A stretch of 64,000 nt of DNA, from positions 124,001 through 188,000 of the forward strand of contig BLJB01000125.1 in NCBI GenBank assembly GCA_013423325.1, written 5' to 3'. This document shows, in pieces, positions 46,080 to 57,946 of the stretch (position 1 is its first letter; every line of letters begins with the position of its first letter). The DNA comes from Usnea hakonensis. Lineage: Eukaryota; Ascomycota; Lecanoromycetes; Lecanorales; Parmeliaceae. Made by a program: the position numbers and the translations under genes. The notes beneath the pieces were generated by a model, which saw only the letters and a program-made list of their open reading frames with translations, had not been told where the DNA came from and searched no databases.

Positions 46080-47905
46080 GAGCAGATTCAAGTTGTACCA
46101 CCAGGTGGTGGGTGAAGGTAAGGATATAGGAAGAAGAAGGGAAAAAGAGGAAGAAGAAGTCAAGGCAAGGTGAAGAGTGAGCAAAATCAACGAATATGTC
46201 CAAGTAAAGGTAAGATATGTAGGGATAAGGTAGGCACAATGCAGGCTGTGTATGTTGACTCGACAGTCCGCATATCATTGCAATGGTCCATTAGCTAGAG
46301 TCAAACAACCCTGCTGCGTTCATCTTCTTGAATTTAGCGCAAGCTCTTGTCTTCTTGACGTTTGGCTATGATTTCGTTGAAGTGGTTGTAAAAGAAAGAA
46401 AAGTGGAGGGTTAGAGGGCCCAAATAAATCAAGGCAGACTGATAAGTATCCTGAAAAGGAAGGAACGAACTTGGTTGGCCTTATAACTTATGATACTTTT
46501 GATCCTATTAATACGATTGGCGACCTGGCGAAATCAATGGAGATGTTGGGCAAACGAGTTGAGCTTCTCATGGCGCCCATCGTGGATCCTGATCTTATCA
46601 ATTTCAAGAAGCCTTATGCTCTGTCTTTAGTCTGCCATCGCCGCAAAGGCTCTCTTACTGCTTGATTACTCAGGAACTTCGAATGAATGAGCGACTTCCA
46701 GGAATACGCATGAAAGCGTATCATTAAGTGTTTCGCGAAGAGTCAAACACATTGTGGTGACTTTGTCGCTCCCACACCCCATCACTGGTCTGCCGGATAT
46801 GTACTTCTCCATGAAGTTTGAGCAGGCAATTGACGCGCCGTGTCCGCATTCGAGATACCTCGGGATATTCATATCTATGTGGCGGAAGTAGGTTGAGTCT
46901 CCGGGCTGGGGTAAACTTTGCATAGTACGGATATGAGACGAGTCGGTGGTTGCGATCTGGCCGGAGGCAGGCGTATATCATCCAATATTGGGGATCTTGT
47001 CGGGTTACCCAAAATAGGCATCTCTTCATCCGGGAGAATATCTTCGAGGACTTTGTCATCATTCTCCATATAACTTTAACATCCCGGATCCCGGATGTTG
47101 GAGAAGGGAGTGCGGTCCACTGATATTTGGTGAAATGCTTCTCGAATTGTCGCTTCGTTGCTTCTGTCAAGCACATCTCGATATATTTCATGAATTCGTC
47201 AAGCAGAGATGCCCAGTGGGAAGAGGACTTCATTGCCATGTTCTCCATAGTACTTGGACCGAGACTATTGTCGCACAGGGTTCCAGCATGCCAAATCACG
47301 TCGGAGATTTTATCCAATTGCGGATAGTAAAGAGTCAAAGAGAATGAGTTGAAAGTGAGTGAAGTTTGTGTGGCTGGGAGCGCTCAAAGCTTCCAGACAC
47401 TGCTCAAGACTCTCGGAAGACTGGCTGGACTCTGAGGATCCAAGACACTGGGCAGGCTCCGATTGTGCCATTGACCTATAGGACGAACACAGAGAAGTCC
47501 CGAGGTAGGGAGAATGATACTTGTCATATCGCATTGGTTATACCTCGTCCGCAAAACGTTTCCCTTAAGGTAGGCCTTCAAGTTTTTTGTGGGCGAATTG
47601 TTTGCACGTCTGAAAAAGAAGTCTTGCCACAAATGAACGCTCCACTCTGCTTCGACTGTTGGGTAGTTTCGCGCTAAGTCGTCAATTCGGCCCTTAATAT
47701 GCTCCGCCGTAGTAGCGGTCTCCTCGCACATCCAGATTCCATCGTCCTCCAATTGTCTCTGTATTCCTGTCTTCCTAATTTTGTCGTGCGCGAATATTTG
47801 CTGCCGGCGCCAGATTCCCCTTACTTCAGCGTAGTAGTCTGAGCCATCATTTAAATCGGTTTGAATCCTGATATTGCGTGGGTTTAACACCTCTGTGGAA
47901 CTGAT
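46080..47905 (-). mobile_element. Transposon-derived decayed sequence
   Basis: Minus-strand open segments at 46666-46923, 46724-47338 and 47384-47890 look protein-like (DLNDGSDYYAEVRGIWRRQ, YISGRPVMGCGSDKVTTM) but are frameshifted. The segment at 47384-47890 starts within repeat copy B, which ties it to the Plavaka-like material at 38.5 kb. No catalytic motif identified. Confidence 0.4.
47829..47905. repeat. Repeat copy B, shared with 38450-38526
   Basis: See copy A; same orientation, about one difference per ten bases, including one two-base indel (ACCTGTGG versus ACCTCTGTGG). Confidence 0.85.
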
Positions 47906-47952
47906 CTTCCCAATCGAAGATTAGAGACTGAATGTATTGATTTTTGGACTAT

Positions 47953-49000
47953 CTAGGATGACAAGCGAGTTTTGTCGTAATAGCTTGCCTGCATGTCTTG
48001 GGCCTCTGAGAGTATTGTCTGTAGGGTTTGGTGCAGGTGGTGCAGCTCTTTGGATAATTCGTCTGCCCCTATGTGGGGCCCTAACGGGCCTGGAGCATCG
48101 GCTAATTGAAATGGTCCTGGTTCTCTACCACGACAGACGTAGAAAGGGCTATGCTGAGTAGTGGCATGCTTGCTGTTGTTGTAGGTATATTCCGCAAGTC
48201 CTGAGCAAGTTTTTTGTTTTAAGGGACAGGCTTCAAAGACCAATAGTCAGCTCTCTGATCTCCTGTTCCATCTTTTTGTCCAGCTTTAGAGTTTAAAAAT
48301 ACGTATTTACCTCAAGCGAAGATTCTGATAGCCAATTCCCTCTATGCGTCAAATCAGGCGAATACAGGCTCTCTTCTCCGTTCTCTAGCCATCGAGATAG
48401 AAAACTTCCGGCGTTCACCCCTGACGTCACAACCAACTCGTATCAGAGGAACGCTGAAAGACCACCCGTAGTCTCACGTTCAGCAATAAAGAATTCTGCT
48501 GATCCTATTGCTTTGCGTCCTCTAAGGCTTTCCCAACGGCGTTCTGCACAGCTGCTTGCATACTGAGTACCGTTCCGAACGAGGATGATATCGAATGTTC
48601 TTAGTATTATTATATTGATACATAATATCAAAGGAGTGTACACCTCTGAATTCGCAACAAGTGACTGTTGATATTCAGTATAATCTGGGGTAGCGACTTA
48701 CCCTAATGCGGTCTTAACTGAGGTCCTTTCTTGTAATACCACCTGCGAATTTGCGCTAGAACTGGCTGTACGTTCACTTCTACCAACCCCGATGATGATA
48801 ACTTGAATCGGTAATTGCGTAATATAAGTATAATAGCTTTCAAACAATGAAATGGTGTCTGATCCCACAAAATATGACCCATTTCCTGTGTAGAGACTCC
48901 CCGGAAACCTGTATATTGGAGCCAGTGTTGTCCTCCAGAAATCAATGATTTCTTCAAGGCACTGCGGGACATCAGCAGCTATCAGCCAGAACGTCTTCAA
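47953..49000 (-). mobile_element. Second Ty3/gypsy fragment: integrase pieces
   Basis: The segment 47953-48243 reads EYTYNNSKHATTQHSPFYV and then LHQTLQTILSEAQDMQASYY, the C-terminal part of a chromovirus-like integrase. The segment 48698-49000 contains YTGNGSYFVGSDTISLF, comparable to the second catalytic-Asp block (usually TDNG), with Asp replaced by Gly. These belong to a different insertion from the remnant at 42.5-45.6 kb because that one has its own integrase core. Confidence 0.55.
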
Positions 49001-50468
49001 AGAGCTTGTGGATTTTCTTAGCGTTCTTCACGCCGGGTTCCCGAGCTCGCTACATAGGTGAGGTTTTCGCACAATTCACATTCGAGGCTATGAGCTACCG
49101 TGCTGTTCAGAGTATGGACTGACGAAGCCTTGAACCATCCCAACGGAAATTTCGGCCAACTCGTTCGATAGGTTCGTAGATGCCGAGGAAAGCTTCTCAG
49201 AAAGCTTCTCATCATCGTTCAACAGAGCATCGCTGACGTCGGTCATGGCTTTCTTTATTGAATCCACCGTCTGGTGCGCGACCGCAGGAGCGGCAGTCAT
49301 ATCTGCGATGGAGGTGGCGGCGTTTTGACAGAGCTCTGGTAAGCTCTTCCGAAAAACGCTGCTAGCGGGCCTCTGCTCCTTTGGGCACTGGGTGGAATGA
49401 CTGAGAGTCCAAAACGCTGCGCAGGCACTATATGGGAAGCATTCGGTTGCTTGTCAGCGTAAAGTTGACACGGCACCTCTGCGGCAACGACACATCTCTC
49501 ATACTCGCAATCTTATTGATCCTGATGGCCTTAGATTGCCGGCTGTCGACGAAACGCAACTTACGCAGTGCACTAAAAGGCAAAGTCTTAGGGGCCTAAA
49601 TAAGTGTCCTATTAGCCGTATATCTAGGGGAAGTATACCAGAAATAGATATGTTCCCTGCTGCATTCCGGGTGGAAAGGGACGTATTAAAGAGTTTAGTC
49701 ACTCGTGAACGACACGGCCTAAAGGCCTAGCGAGGCCCCAAGGGCCAGCACAACAACTAGAACCCCCCAGCCCAACAGATAACTGAAGATGCCCATTAGG
49801 GCGAGCAGGCGTACTGCGTCATATTAGTAGCTACCCCTTAGTCAAGGATTGGTCTAGCTTACCGACAAAGCCGAAATGGCGGCGGCGCGGTGGTGGAAGC
49901 GGAGGGGGGGCGGAAAAACCTGGCAGCAAGCGGACTGCGTCATATTAGCACCTGTGCACCGAATCCATGCATTGAACCATTGAAACCACTTACTTACTTT
50001 CTGCAGTTGCTAACGTTGTTGTTATATTTGCTAAGACGAAGATTAGCACCTACAACGACAAAACTCAGGCGTCAAGGGTAGAGGGACATACATGATGGAG
50101 AAGAAGAAGACGACCAGATCTTTTGTTCCTCTTCTGAGATTCAGTTTTAGACCACTGCATTGAACCGTCTCGATGTGATAGTCAGGCTTCATTGGTAATC
50201 CGTCCTCAAGCCCCACTTGTGAATATGGGAGATTAGGACTGTTGGGATATTGTTCATAGTGAACTTCACGGGCACTACGTAGGTCATGTCGATAGAAAGA
50301 TCGCCAGGATCCGCGCGGTCTTGAATGGCCCCCAAAGAAATCTCCCAACGTCGAGGTTTGATGTTAACGAACTGATCCATTTACGAAGGTTCGAGCAATC
50401 TGGCAGTGGGGGGGATGTAGTCAGGGGAGAACAAATATGCAAGTAAGGATTCTCGGATGACTGACCTC

Positions 50469-50792
50469 CTAAAGAGCAACGAGCTGTTGATGATGTTCTT
50501 CCCGCTGCTTGGCCACCAGATCCGCTCCTTCGATGATTCCTTTTGCCTCCTGCTCCGCTGATGCGATAATCTGTTGTGCAGTATGTCGAGATTCGTTCTC
50601 AATTGTCTGCACAGCCAGACAACCATCTTTCAGATCATTGTAAGCCTCTTTTACATCACCTCGTATTGACTCATTCATTCTTTCAGAATAGACATTTACA
50701 GTTGTACGAAGCAGGTGAAGCGCTTTGTCCAATGAACTTTGGGATGAAGACTTATCTTCTGTAGGCACGATGGGTTCGATTGCATTAGGCAT
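50469..50792 (-). CDS. Short coiled-coil protein candidate
   Basis: 107 residues from ATG 50792. Long helical, heptad-rich stretch (RTTVNVYSERMNESIRGDVK, then AAQ/EAK repeats such as AEQEAKGIIEGADLVAKQRE). No signal peptide or membrane span. It could be an exon of a larger minus-strand gene, since a protein-like frame (SLGAIQDRADPGDLSIDMTY) follows at 50189-50380. I do not recognise the family. Confidence 0.3.
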   Translation of the reverse strand: MPNAIEPIVPTEDKSSSQSSLDKALHLLRTTVNVYSERMNESIRGDVKEAYNDLKDGCLAVQTIENESRHTAQQIIASAEQEAKGIIEGADLVAKQREEHHQQLVAL

Positions 50793-51446
50793 GCTTTCCC
50801 TTTCCTCTGTAAATAACGAAACTCGCTCATCGGCCCTTATCTTGCTTGCTCGGAGATGGGGAAGAGTCTCGCTATTAAGATTTAATCTCGAAATTAAAGA
50901 ATTCTAAATTAAAGAAGTAGAGAGTAGAGAGTATTTTATTTAGAGTTCTTTAATTTTAGTTTGCATACTGAGTAACTTGAATGTGAAATTATCCTCATGA
51001 CTTCTGGTAATGATGTGTTAGCCAGTGCTCTTTTTGGCAGAAACTGCGAACGTGGCTCGGAAGACTTTAACGCACCTATAATCGGAACGTTAGACGTCTC
51101 TTGGCGTCGTTGGGAAACCACAGTCTGCATAAAACGATAACCGGGATGCACTCTCCACTGATAAAAGAAGGAGATATGGAGAAATTTCGATTTGAATGTT
51201 TTTGGTATAAGGCGGCAGGAGGTAGAAATATGGTCAAAGAGGCATCTGTAAGATCTCTGAAAAATGTTTCAAGTCCCTCTCACATGACTTCCAACACATA
51301 GAGTGGCAGGCACGTCGGCAGCGGCTGCAACATAGCAGGAAGGCTTGTTGGACGATGCCATATCCGACATCAATGATAGCCGCAGCGACACAATGATTGA
51401 TCACAGTGCCGCGGTCGTAGCACGCAATTCTCTTCTTATTTCCCCC

Positions 51447-52631
51447 TTAGCAGAGGTGCTTGAGCCGGCCCAAGAGTATGCGATCCAGAAGCTGAAATCC
51501 TACCGCTCTATAGCCTCCACGGTCTTTGCTTTCCTGGTTCGGTCTATCTACTGAATCCGTAGTTGCCAGATTTTCGGAGTTGTATTCGGAATCAAGAGGA
51601 TTGGGAAGCGTGTCATGATAGATTGCCTTAATGGTCGAAGCAGTATGTGAGGTCTCCGGAGATTGCGTTGTCCTTAGGGAAGGGTTGGACTCCAAGACGT
51701 CCTTAGGACTCGGAGGCCGGCTGCTGTAGCTGTTCGTCAGAGGGCTAGCATTTTGAACCTCTATATCCTCTACTCTATTCTTGATTTGGAATTCCTTGAT
51801 CACTTGATTTGTGATAAATGGGTCCTTTGTTGTACGCTGAAGACCAGTGGCCGTAGAAAGCTGTTTCTCCAACAAACCAAGAAACTTCTCGACATCTCGT
51901 CGGAGAATGCCAGCATATCGAGATTCGACCCAGTGCCAGAGACTGTGTACCCCTTTGTATCTCGACGCTGCATAAGCACCCAGTAAGACATTGAGGATGT
52001 TATGCTTAAGGACAATCGGTCTTAGGGTGCCGTCCTTATGGCGATGTTCCCAGCATCCGTTCTTTTCGTCTAGTTGAAATGGCGAATCGCGACTATAAAT
52101 ATAGTCTCTACGATTATTGATGGCCTTTTTCGATAAGTTCGATTTTGTCGTTACAGGGATACCGGTTGGAGATGCTTCTATGAAATGTTTGGCGTCGGAG
52201 TTACCATTGAGATAGGCGTTAAAGTCATCGGATAGAGAGGAAGATGTTAAGGAGCACGCTTTGTGACGTTGATGCCGTAGCTTTCTTTGCAGACGAGCAA
52301 TATCGGCCTCCAATTGGGCCTGGTTCGAGGGCGGTGGTGTTTCAGGAATCACCCGGCGGGATGGTACGGGCGTGTCAGAAATGTAATCCGGGCTGGCTGT
52401 ACGAGAGGTGTTGTCTACCGTGTGAGAGTCCTCGTCGATATCGATGTGGCGTACACGTTTAGTGGGAGCACGCTTCTGGACACGGTTCGTGGTGTTCGCT
52501 TTGCTTGATTTGGGAGGGTTATGAGGCTTGCTTCTGGCCTTGCTGGTCTTCCTGGCTGCAGTGGTTTTGGTAGCCCTACTAGCAACGGTGGGGGCAGTGG
52601 GTGGAGCACCAGAGCGAGTGTTCATGGCCAT
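51447..52631 (-). CDS. 394-residue protein with a degenerate integrase zinc-binding-like segment
   Basis: Uninterrupted frame at the right edge of the transposon-rich zone, starting MAMNTRSGAPPTAP. Residues about 1-60 are basic and Thr/Ala/Lys/Arg-rich. An acidic/Ser/Pro stretch follows, then a short coiled coil (QAQLEADIARLQRKLRHQRH). The region near residue 185-260 reads CWEHRHKDGTLRPIVL, then YKGVHSLWHWVESRYAG and ILRRDVEKFLGLLEK. The spacing of Tyr, Arg-Asp-Val and FL recalls the H2C2 domain before retroviral-type integrases ('T---V---Y-W--M--DV--Y'). The His and Cys zinc ligands are absent. The C-terminal third is Ser/Thr-rich. It may be a transposon-derived gene kept by the host, or a fungal orphan. 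Function not assignable. Confidence 0.5.
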   Translation of the reverse strand: MAMNTRSGAPPTAPTVASRATKTTAARKTSKARSKPHNPPKSSKANTTNRVQKRAPTKRVRHIDIDEDSHTVDNTSRTASPDYISDTPVPSRRVIPETPPPSNQAQLEADIARLQRKLRHQRHKACSLTSSSLSDDFNAYLNGNSDAKHFIEASPTGIPVTTKSNLSKKAINNRRDYIYSRDSPFQLDEKNGCWEHRHKDGTLRPIVLKHNILNVLLGAYAASRYKGVHSLWHWVESRYAGILRRDVEKFLGLLEKQLSTATGLQRTTKDPFITNQVIKEFQIKNRVEDIEVQNASPLTNSYSSRPPSPKDVLESNPSLRTTQSPETSHTASTIKAIYHDTLPNPLDSEYNSENLATTDSVDRPNQESKDRGGYRAVGFQLLDRILLGRLKHLC

Positions 52632-55240
52632 GACGACGACGAGGATGGTTTTCTTGGTAAAGTGGAAGTGCTTTTGGTATATGGAAGGCTAATAATGAGT
52701 CTAGGAAGTTGATAATGGTGTTTGGGCACGAAAAAAGAATGCAATGCAATGCAATGAAGGAGACTCTGAAAGAGATGAATCGACTGAAGAGCAATTGCAG
52801 TCCTGAAAGGACACAGTCTCCTGAATCTCATCGCCATGGCCATGTGGCCATTGCACCGAATCCATGCACCGAAACACCACCGAAACCAGTCATGCGATAT
52901 GCGATATCCGAACTCACTAACCCCCAGTCCTACTGTGGCGAACAGCGCGACTCAATTGAGTCGCGTAGTCGCGGATCTACCCGCCGCTTTTGCGTGTACG
53001 AGATTTCTGGCTGGTGTAGCAAATCTTCACGTATCAACGAGCATTGCTCTCATGTCGCAACAACGTGTCCGAATCGAAATGTAACCAAGACCTGTCTTAG
53101 GAAGGACCTGACTAATAACGTGATGTTGTTCTTTTTTAACAAAACTAATCACGCGAGATGATTCGTCGAAGGTCCGTGCATGCTTCACTCATCAATCAAA
53201 AACGATAATCGTGTCAATAAACGAGCTTGACAACTTGAATAGAATCCAGCTCAGCTGATGTGAATATATGTTGGCGGATCAGGATGTCGAGATTGGCGAG
53301 TCTGAGGATGAGGGAACCATCTTCTTCTCGGGGAAGTTCTGAGAAGGAACCTTCAGAATGGTGTATACTCTTCAAAGCCAGGAAGTGACTCCAAAGCTCG
53401 AGATAAGTGATAAGAGAGACGTCACTATCCACCTTTTCAAAACATGCTCTCTCAATGTGCGCGTAGTAAATGGCAGAATATCAGCATCGAGCTTGCCACG
53501 CGGGGATACTTATCTGTATTTATATACCAATCCACTTTCCCCAACAAACCAAGTCCAACGAGAAGAACGCAGAGATGAGCAGACCTTAATCGCTAGACGT
53601 GGAGCCCAAACCCTGAGTATCACTATGAACAAAAGCTAAACGCGCCTTCAAAGCGAGAGTGAGCACTCACAAGACAACTTATTCATGAATCGCATGTCGT
53701 TGCCAGAATCTTCACCGGCGTCTTTGATCTGGATGTCGCGATGTTCCCACAATGCGCCTATTTCAGATGAGTTGGGGGCGACGACTCTTATTTCCTTACC
53801 TCTAGTGTAGCCTTCTTCTCTGCCTCCGCTGTAGCCTTTTTGATCGCATCCTCAACTGCGGTTCTCGTGTGCTCCCCTTGTCGTTCGCAAGGGTCTATTT
53901 GTCGTTAACAATATCACTCGCTCTCCGGTGAACTTGACCTTTGATACTAAAGCCCCGTGCCAAATCGTCGTCTGCGCTCTGTGACGGAGTACGAAGTACT
54001 TGAGGTCTTAGTCATATGTTTCTGTGATGTCGAATCTGGTAGAAGAATAGTGGCGGACTGGGTGAATTGAGGAGACAAGTCTCGCAACTTTTCGGGGCCT
54101 TTGCCCATTTGATCATAGACGCTGTAAAAGAATCGCTCTTAGCATAGTAAGTGCGAGCTCCTGGTCAGTGTGATGTGCTTTCTTGGGATCATATTGGTCT
54201 AGCTTTTACGCACCTCTGTCGCCACTGCCAAGTCATGGTTGGCCATCAACGGGACGATATTGGAGCCTATGTGACATCATGGTCAAAGATAATGACGTTA
54301 TTGGAGTGGAGTGAAGCTTTTGGAAAAAGTAAGTGTGGAAGATGGTGTTGATTATGCAATTTGTACTTGTTGGATTTGACAGGAATCGGGGCCGCAACAG
54401 AGACGGCACGAAACGCTCGGACAAGGAGGGATAGGGTCAAACCTTTCGAGGCAGGTAGATGACCAAGGGTTCGATCAGGTGTGGCTGGATGTAGTCGGGT
54501 TGAGAGACCAGATACTGTGGTTGGTATTCATCTTCAGCACTGGTAATTGATGGCAGCTTACGGTCACTCATTCCATTTAAATATGGTTCTAAAAGTGACA
54601 AGCTGCCCAAAATTTTCAGCAAATTCATCTTCAATAGTGAATAGTCCTTGGACCAGAGATGATGAATGCTGTCCCACTTGATATGAACTTTGATTGGAGA
54701 GCCAAAAGCCAACCAAGAGTCTCGTCTGACAGGCAGTATATACATGATTGGTGCCAAGTTTGCAAGGTCTTGATACGAAGTTGGTGTGTAAAGAGAAGGA
54801 GGTGACGTCGACGAAACATGCTTTCATGTGTAGATTTGATATTTGTAGATGAGAAATCACCCTAGGAAGGGAGAATTGCCATGGGGAACGAGCATGATCT
54901 GTCAGAAGGAACGACTGAAGGGACGATGAAACGGTATCAGAAATGTTTTTAGGTCAAAGTCAAATCAAACACCAAGTCGAACGGAAATGGAAGACGTGAT
55001 AGCTGATTTAATTATCTCTGGAAAGGAGTCAACCCATCAGAGAAGCTGGCAACTGAATTAAATTGTTGTCCAGTGCATAGATCATCAGTAGTCATCGAGC
55101 ATTCATCCTGACCAGCTCTCATCATAGGTCAAATTGGAACATCCAACCGAGGCCCCACCAGTGGCGGTATTTAATACTACCCCACTAGCTCTTGTGTCAT
55201 TGTGCTATTTCGTCTGGTTACCCTTCAGCTCGTCATACCT
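52632..55240. other. Intergenic region with weak coding remnants
   Basis: Contains an ATGCA run near 52738-52757 and a few minus-strand protein-like fragments (53214-53432, 54437-54860) that share no domain and shift frame. I cannot support a gene. The 3' end of the conserved protein gene lies at 55241. Confidence 0.45.
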
Positions 55241-56929
55241 TTAGCCAGTCTCCGTGACATCTTTTGAGCTTTTCGTCTCTGTCGTAACCCTCATCTGCCA
55301 GCCCAGGATGGCCCAGATGCCTCTCATTGCTTCCACTCTGTCATCTGCAACAAAAAGATCAAACCATTTCGATCGCTTCATTTCAATTGCATACCATGGC
55401 TGCTGTGGCGCATTGGAGATATCGGATTGAGCTGGGATTTCGGAGAAATATTCTATGTATTTCTGGTGGATGCGAAAAGTTAGGAACGAAACATGGTGGT
55501 TGATGGATGAGACCAGATAGATCTATAGTCATGATTAGTGAGTCTTATCCAACGGGACACACATGGGTGCCTGGACTAATCGAAGCCTTCTCTCGGGCTC
55601 ACTTACGTCGTCATACTCGCTGTCGACTTCTTTCCCGATATGTTGATATGTCACGCCTCTCTCCCAGATGCTGGAAGGCGGTTGCACAGTCTTCCAAGCA
55701 TCCAAGCGGGTAGACTTCCTCACTCGTTTACGTGAGGATTCTGACGATGTAGGGTCTCCCGTGATCTCCTCATTAGTGACTTCTAGCTCTCCACCAGCGC
55801 CACCCCCCCAGCGAGGTGCGTTTGCCCACCATTTACCGGCCCCTGGCACCTGTTCTGTTTTTCCTTCTCTCGCTCGTTTCTGAGCCAGCATCAACATCAA
55901 GCCTGTCTCTCTAAGCAAATCCATGATCTCCTGCTTTCCTTCCCCTTCAGGCTCATCAGAGTTGCGGAATGAGGTTTGTTCTCTGCACAAAACACCTAGC
56001 ATCGGCCCCTCTGCCACTCCTCTCCTCGCTTGGCGGACATCTCTTGGTACACGATGGACTGATGCTGCATGTAAAATGGGAATCATGGTGCCTTGTAGTT
56101 GAAGCCTTTGCTGTGAATGGGGCTGTTCTAGCCTGCACCGAAAAGCCCAGGCAAGTGTTTCAACCAACATGAAAACTGTGTCCTCGCGATATTTGCCTGG
56201 CATATCTCGGCCCGTCCCAGTGCGGCGTCCTGTATACGTCTTCTTTACATCTTCACTCTTTTCTGCCTCCACCTTTGGCTCAGTCTCGGCTGCTTCTAAA
56301 CGTAGTTCATCCCCATCCATGGCACACTTGCTATCTCCATCTTTGCTGTTGGAGTGATCATCAAGACTGGTATCCCAATGCCCAGCCATAAGAAGCAAGC
56401 CTTCCCAGAATTTGCGAAAGTGAACGATGCGAGCAGGCTGATGATTGGGGAGAGGAGATTTGCGTTGGATGGCACGAAATCCATCCTCGTTGTCATACAA
56501 AAGCTCCTTGGCACGGATGAAGAAATCTTCTCTAGTGGGCGCTGGTACTCCATTACTCAATGAGACTGACTCTGCTACTGCAGGTTTTAGAGACTCCGAA
56601 GAATTGTTCGCTGTAGGATCTTCGGACCAAGATGAATTTGGAATAAAGGCTGCTGGAACGACTTGCTCCAGTGGAAGTCCATTGACTAGACTGGCGTTCA
56701 GAGCTTGGAGGTGTTGTATTGTTGGGCCGCTTCTGAGAGTACTGCTGAATAGCTTAACTAAGTCATATGATAAGCCGAGCTCAGTCGCAGAAAGCTTTGA
56801 AGGTTCACATCGTGGAAAGTCGAGGGGGGTTGCTGGAGGTGGTGGCTCTCGTGGTCCGTCCTCGTTGACTTGGCTAGCAGCTGGAGTGCAACTTGTCAGC
56901 GACTCCCACATTTCTTGCATGTCATCCAT
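55241..56929 (-). CDS. Conserved two-exon protein, unknown function
   Basis: Exons 55607-56929 and 55241-55522; the 84-base intron has a GTAAGT donor, ACTAATC branch and CTATAG acceptor. The spliced product is 534 residues, starting MDDMQEMWESLTS. The middle holds protein-like, densely structured blocks (EDGFRAIQRKSPLPNHQPAR, IVHFRKFWEGLLLMAGHWD, KYREDTVFMLVETLAWAFR, QGTMIPILHAASVHRVPRD) separated by acidic, disordered linkers. The last exon adds YLVSSINHHVSFLTFRIHQK and WFDLFVADDRVEAMRGIW. No signal peptide or membrane span. The block pattern suggests a fungal family with a helical fold; I cannot name it. Reading through the intron instead would replace the C-terminus with a short unrelated tail. 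Confidence 0.8.
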
Positions 56930-57946
56930 GTATACAGTCTCTAATGTAGCTGCATATTTCAAAGTCCGAACGATAGAGGTTGGTGGAAATGCGAGATTGT
57001 AGAAAATGTATAAAGGCGTGAGATTGGAGAAAGAGTAAATGCTCGAAGAACAGGATTGAGAAAGGAAAGTCAGACCATAAGCAACAGTACCTCGGCACCG
57101 TACCTGTCCCTTCTTGACAAGGTAAAGTTGTGCTGAAACGATCAACAGATTTGAGGCCCATCAGGCAAGAGATGAAGCCTCGGCTCGGATTTATCCGAAA
57201 GTCTGTGGTACAGGGCAGGAAATTCACCCATGCGATGCACAATAGCGTATCACTATACACATCGATTGGGCTGCCCTTTATTCTGAGCTGCAGATGAAAT
57301 ATGGGGGCCAGAGGAAGGGTTGAAGTGAAGGGTTGAAATGAGAAAGATACCAACTCAGAGCAGCCAAATTTCCAAACATGTCGCTACCGGATTTCTGAGG
57401 CACATGAGCCTCCTGTCATCTTACTAGAGATGCCAGATCAACCCGTCATCAGCGTGGGTACCATGTTTTGGTAAGTGAACATGGCTTGACATACTTCACT
57501 TGAGATATAACATTGAATTTGGGAGGAAGCGGATGAGGATTCTAATGTGAAGCTTGCTGAAGATTGCTGAAGCTTGTTTTACCATGGCAGCGGTCTGTTC
57601 CGAAGCTAGCCTATCACGGCATAGCGTGTCTGTACACTAGTAACGTTTCATCCAGGGATGCGGGAAAGCCACTTGTAATGACCAGCAGCCATTGAGCTTC
57701 CCTACTTGCACGCTACCTACCTGTCACCCTGCGCATCATACAAATATAAATTCACCGGACAAGCGGAGCCTTGCCTCTTTGGATTTTAAAGCGATCTTCT
57801 ATATATGTGCGCTGTTCATCTGAATGTCACCGCCGCGACGGGGAATACAATAGTGGGATTGACCAACGCTTTCCCTCACAAGCCAAATGTTGAAACCCCC
57901 ATGCAATACACCTTCCCCACTGAAATGCCAGCAAACCAAGACAGTC
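56930..57946. other. Intergenic region
   Basis: Upstream region of the conserved protein and 3' flank of the transporter, both on the minus strand. Nothing recognisable beyond short A/T-rich tracts. Confidence 0.5.

Noticed and set aside
56445..57002. Plus-strand ORF of 185 codons
   Set aside because: Antisense shadow of the conserved minus-strand protein at 55241-56929.
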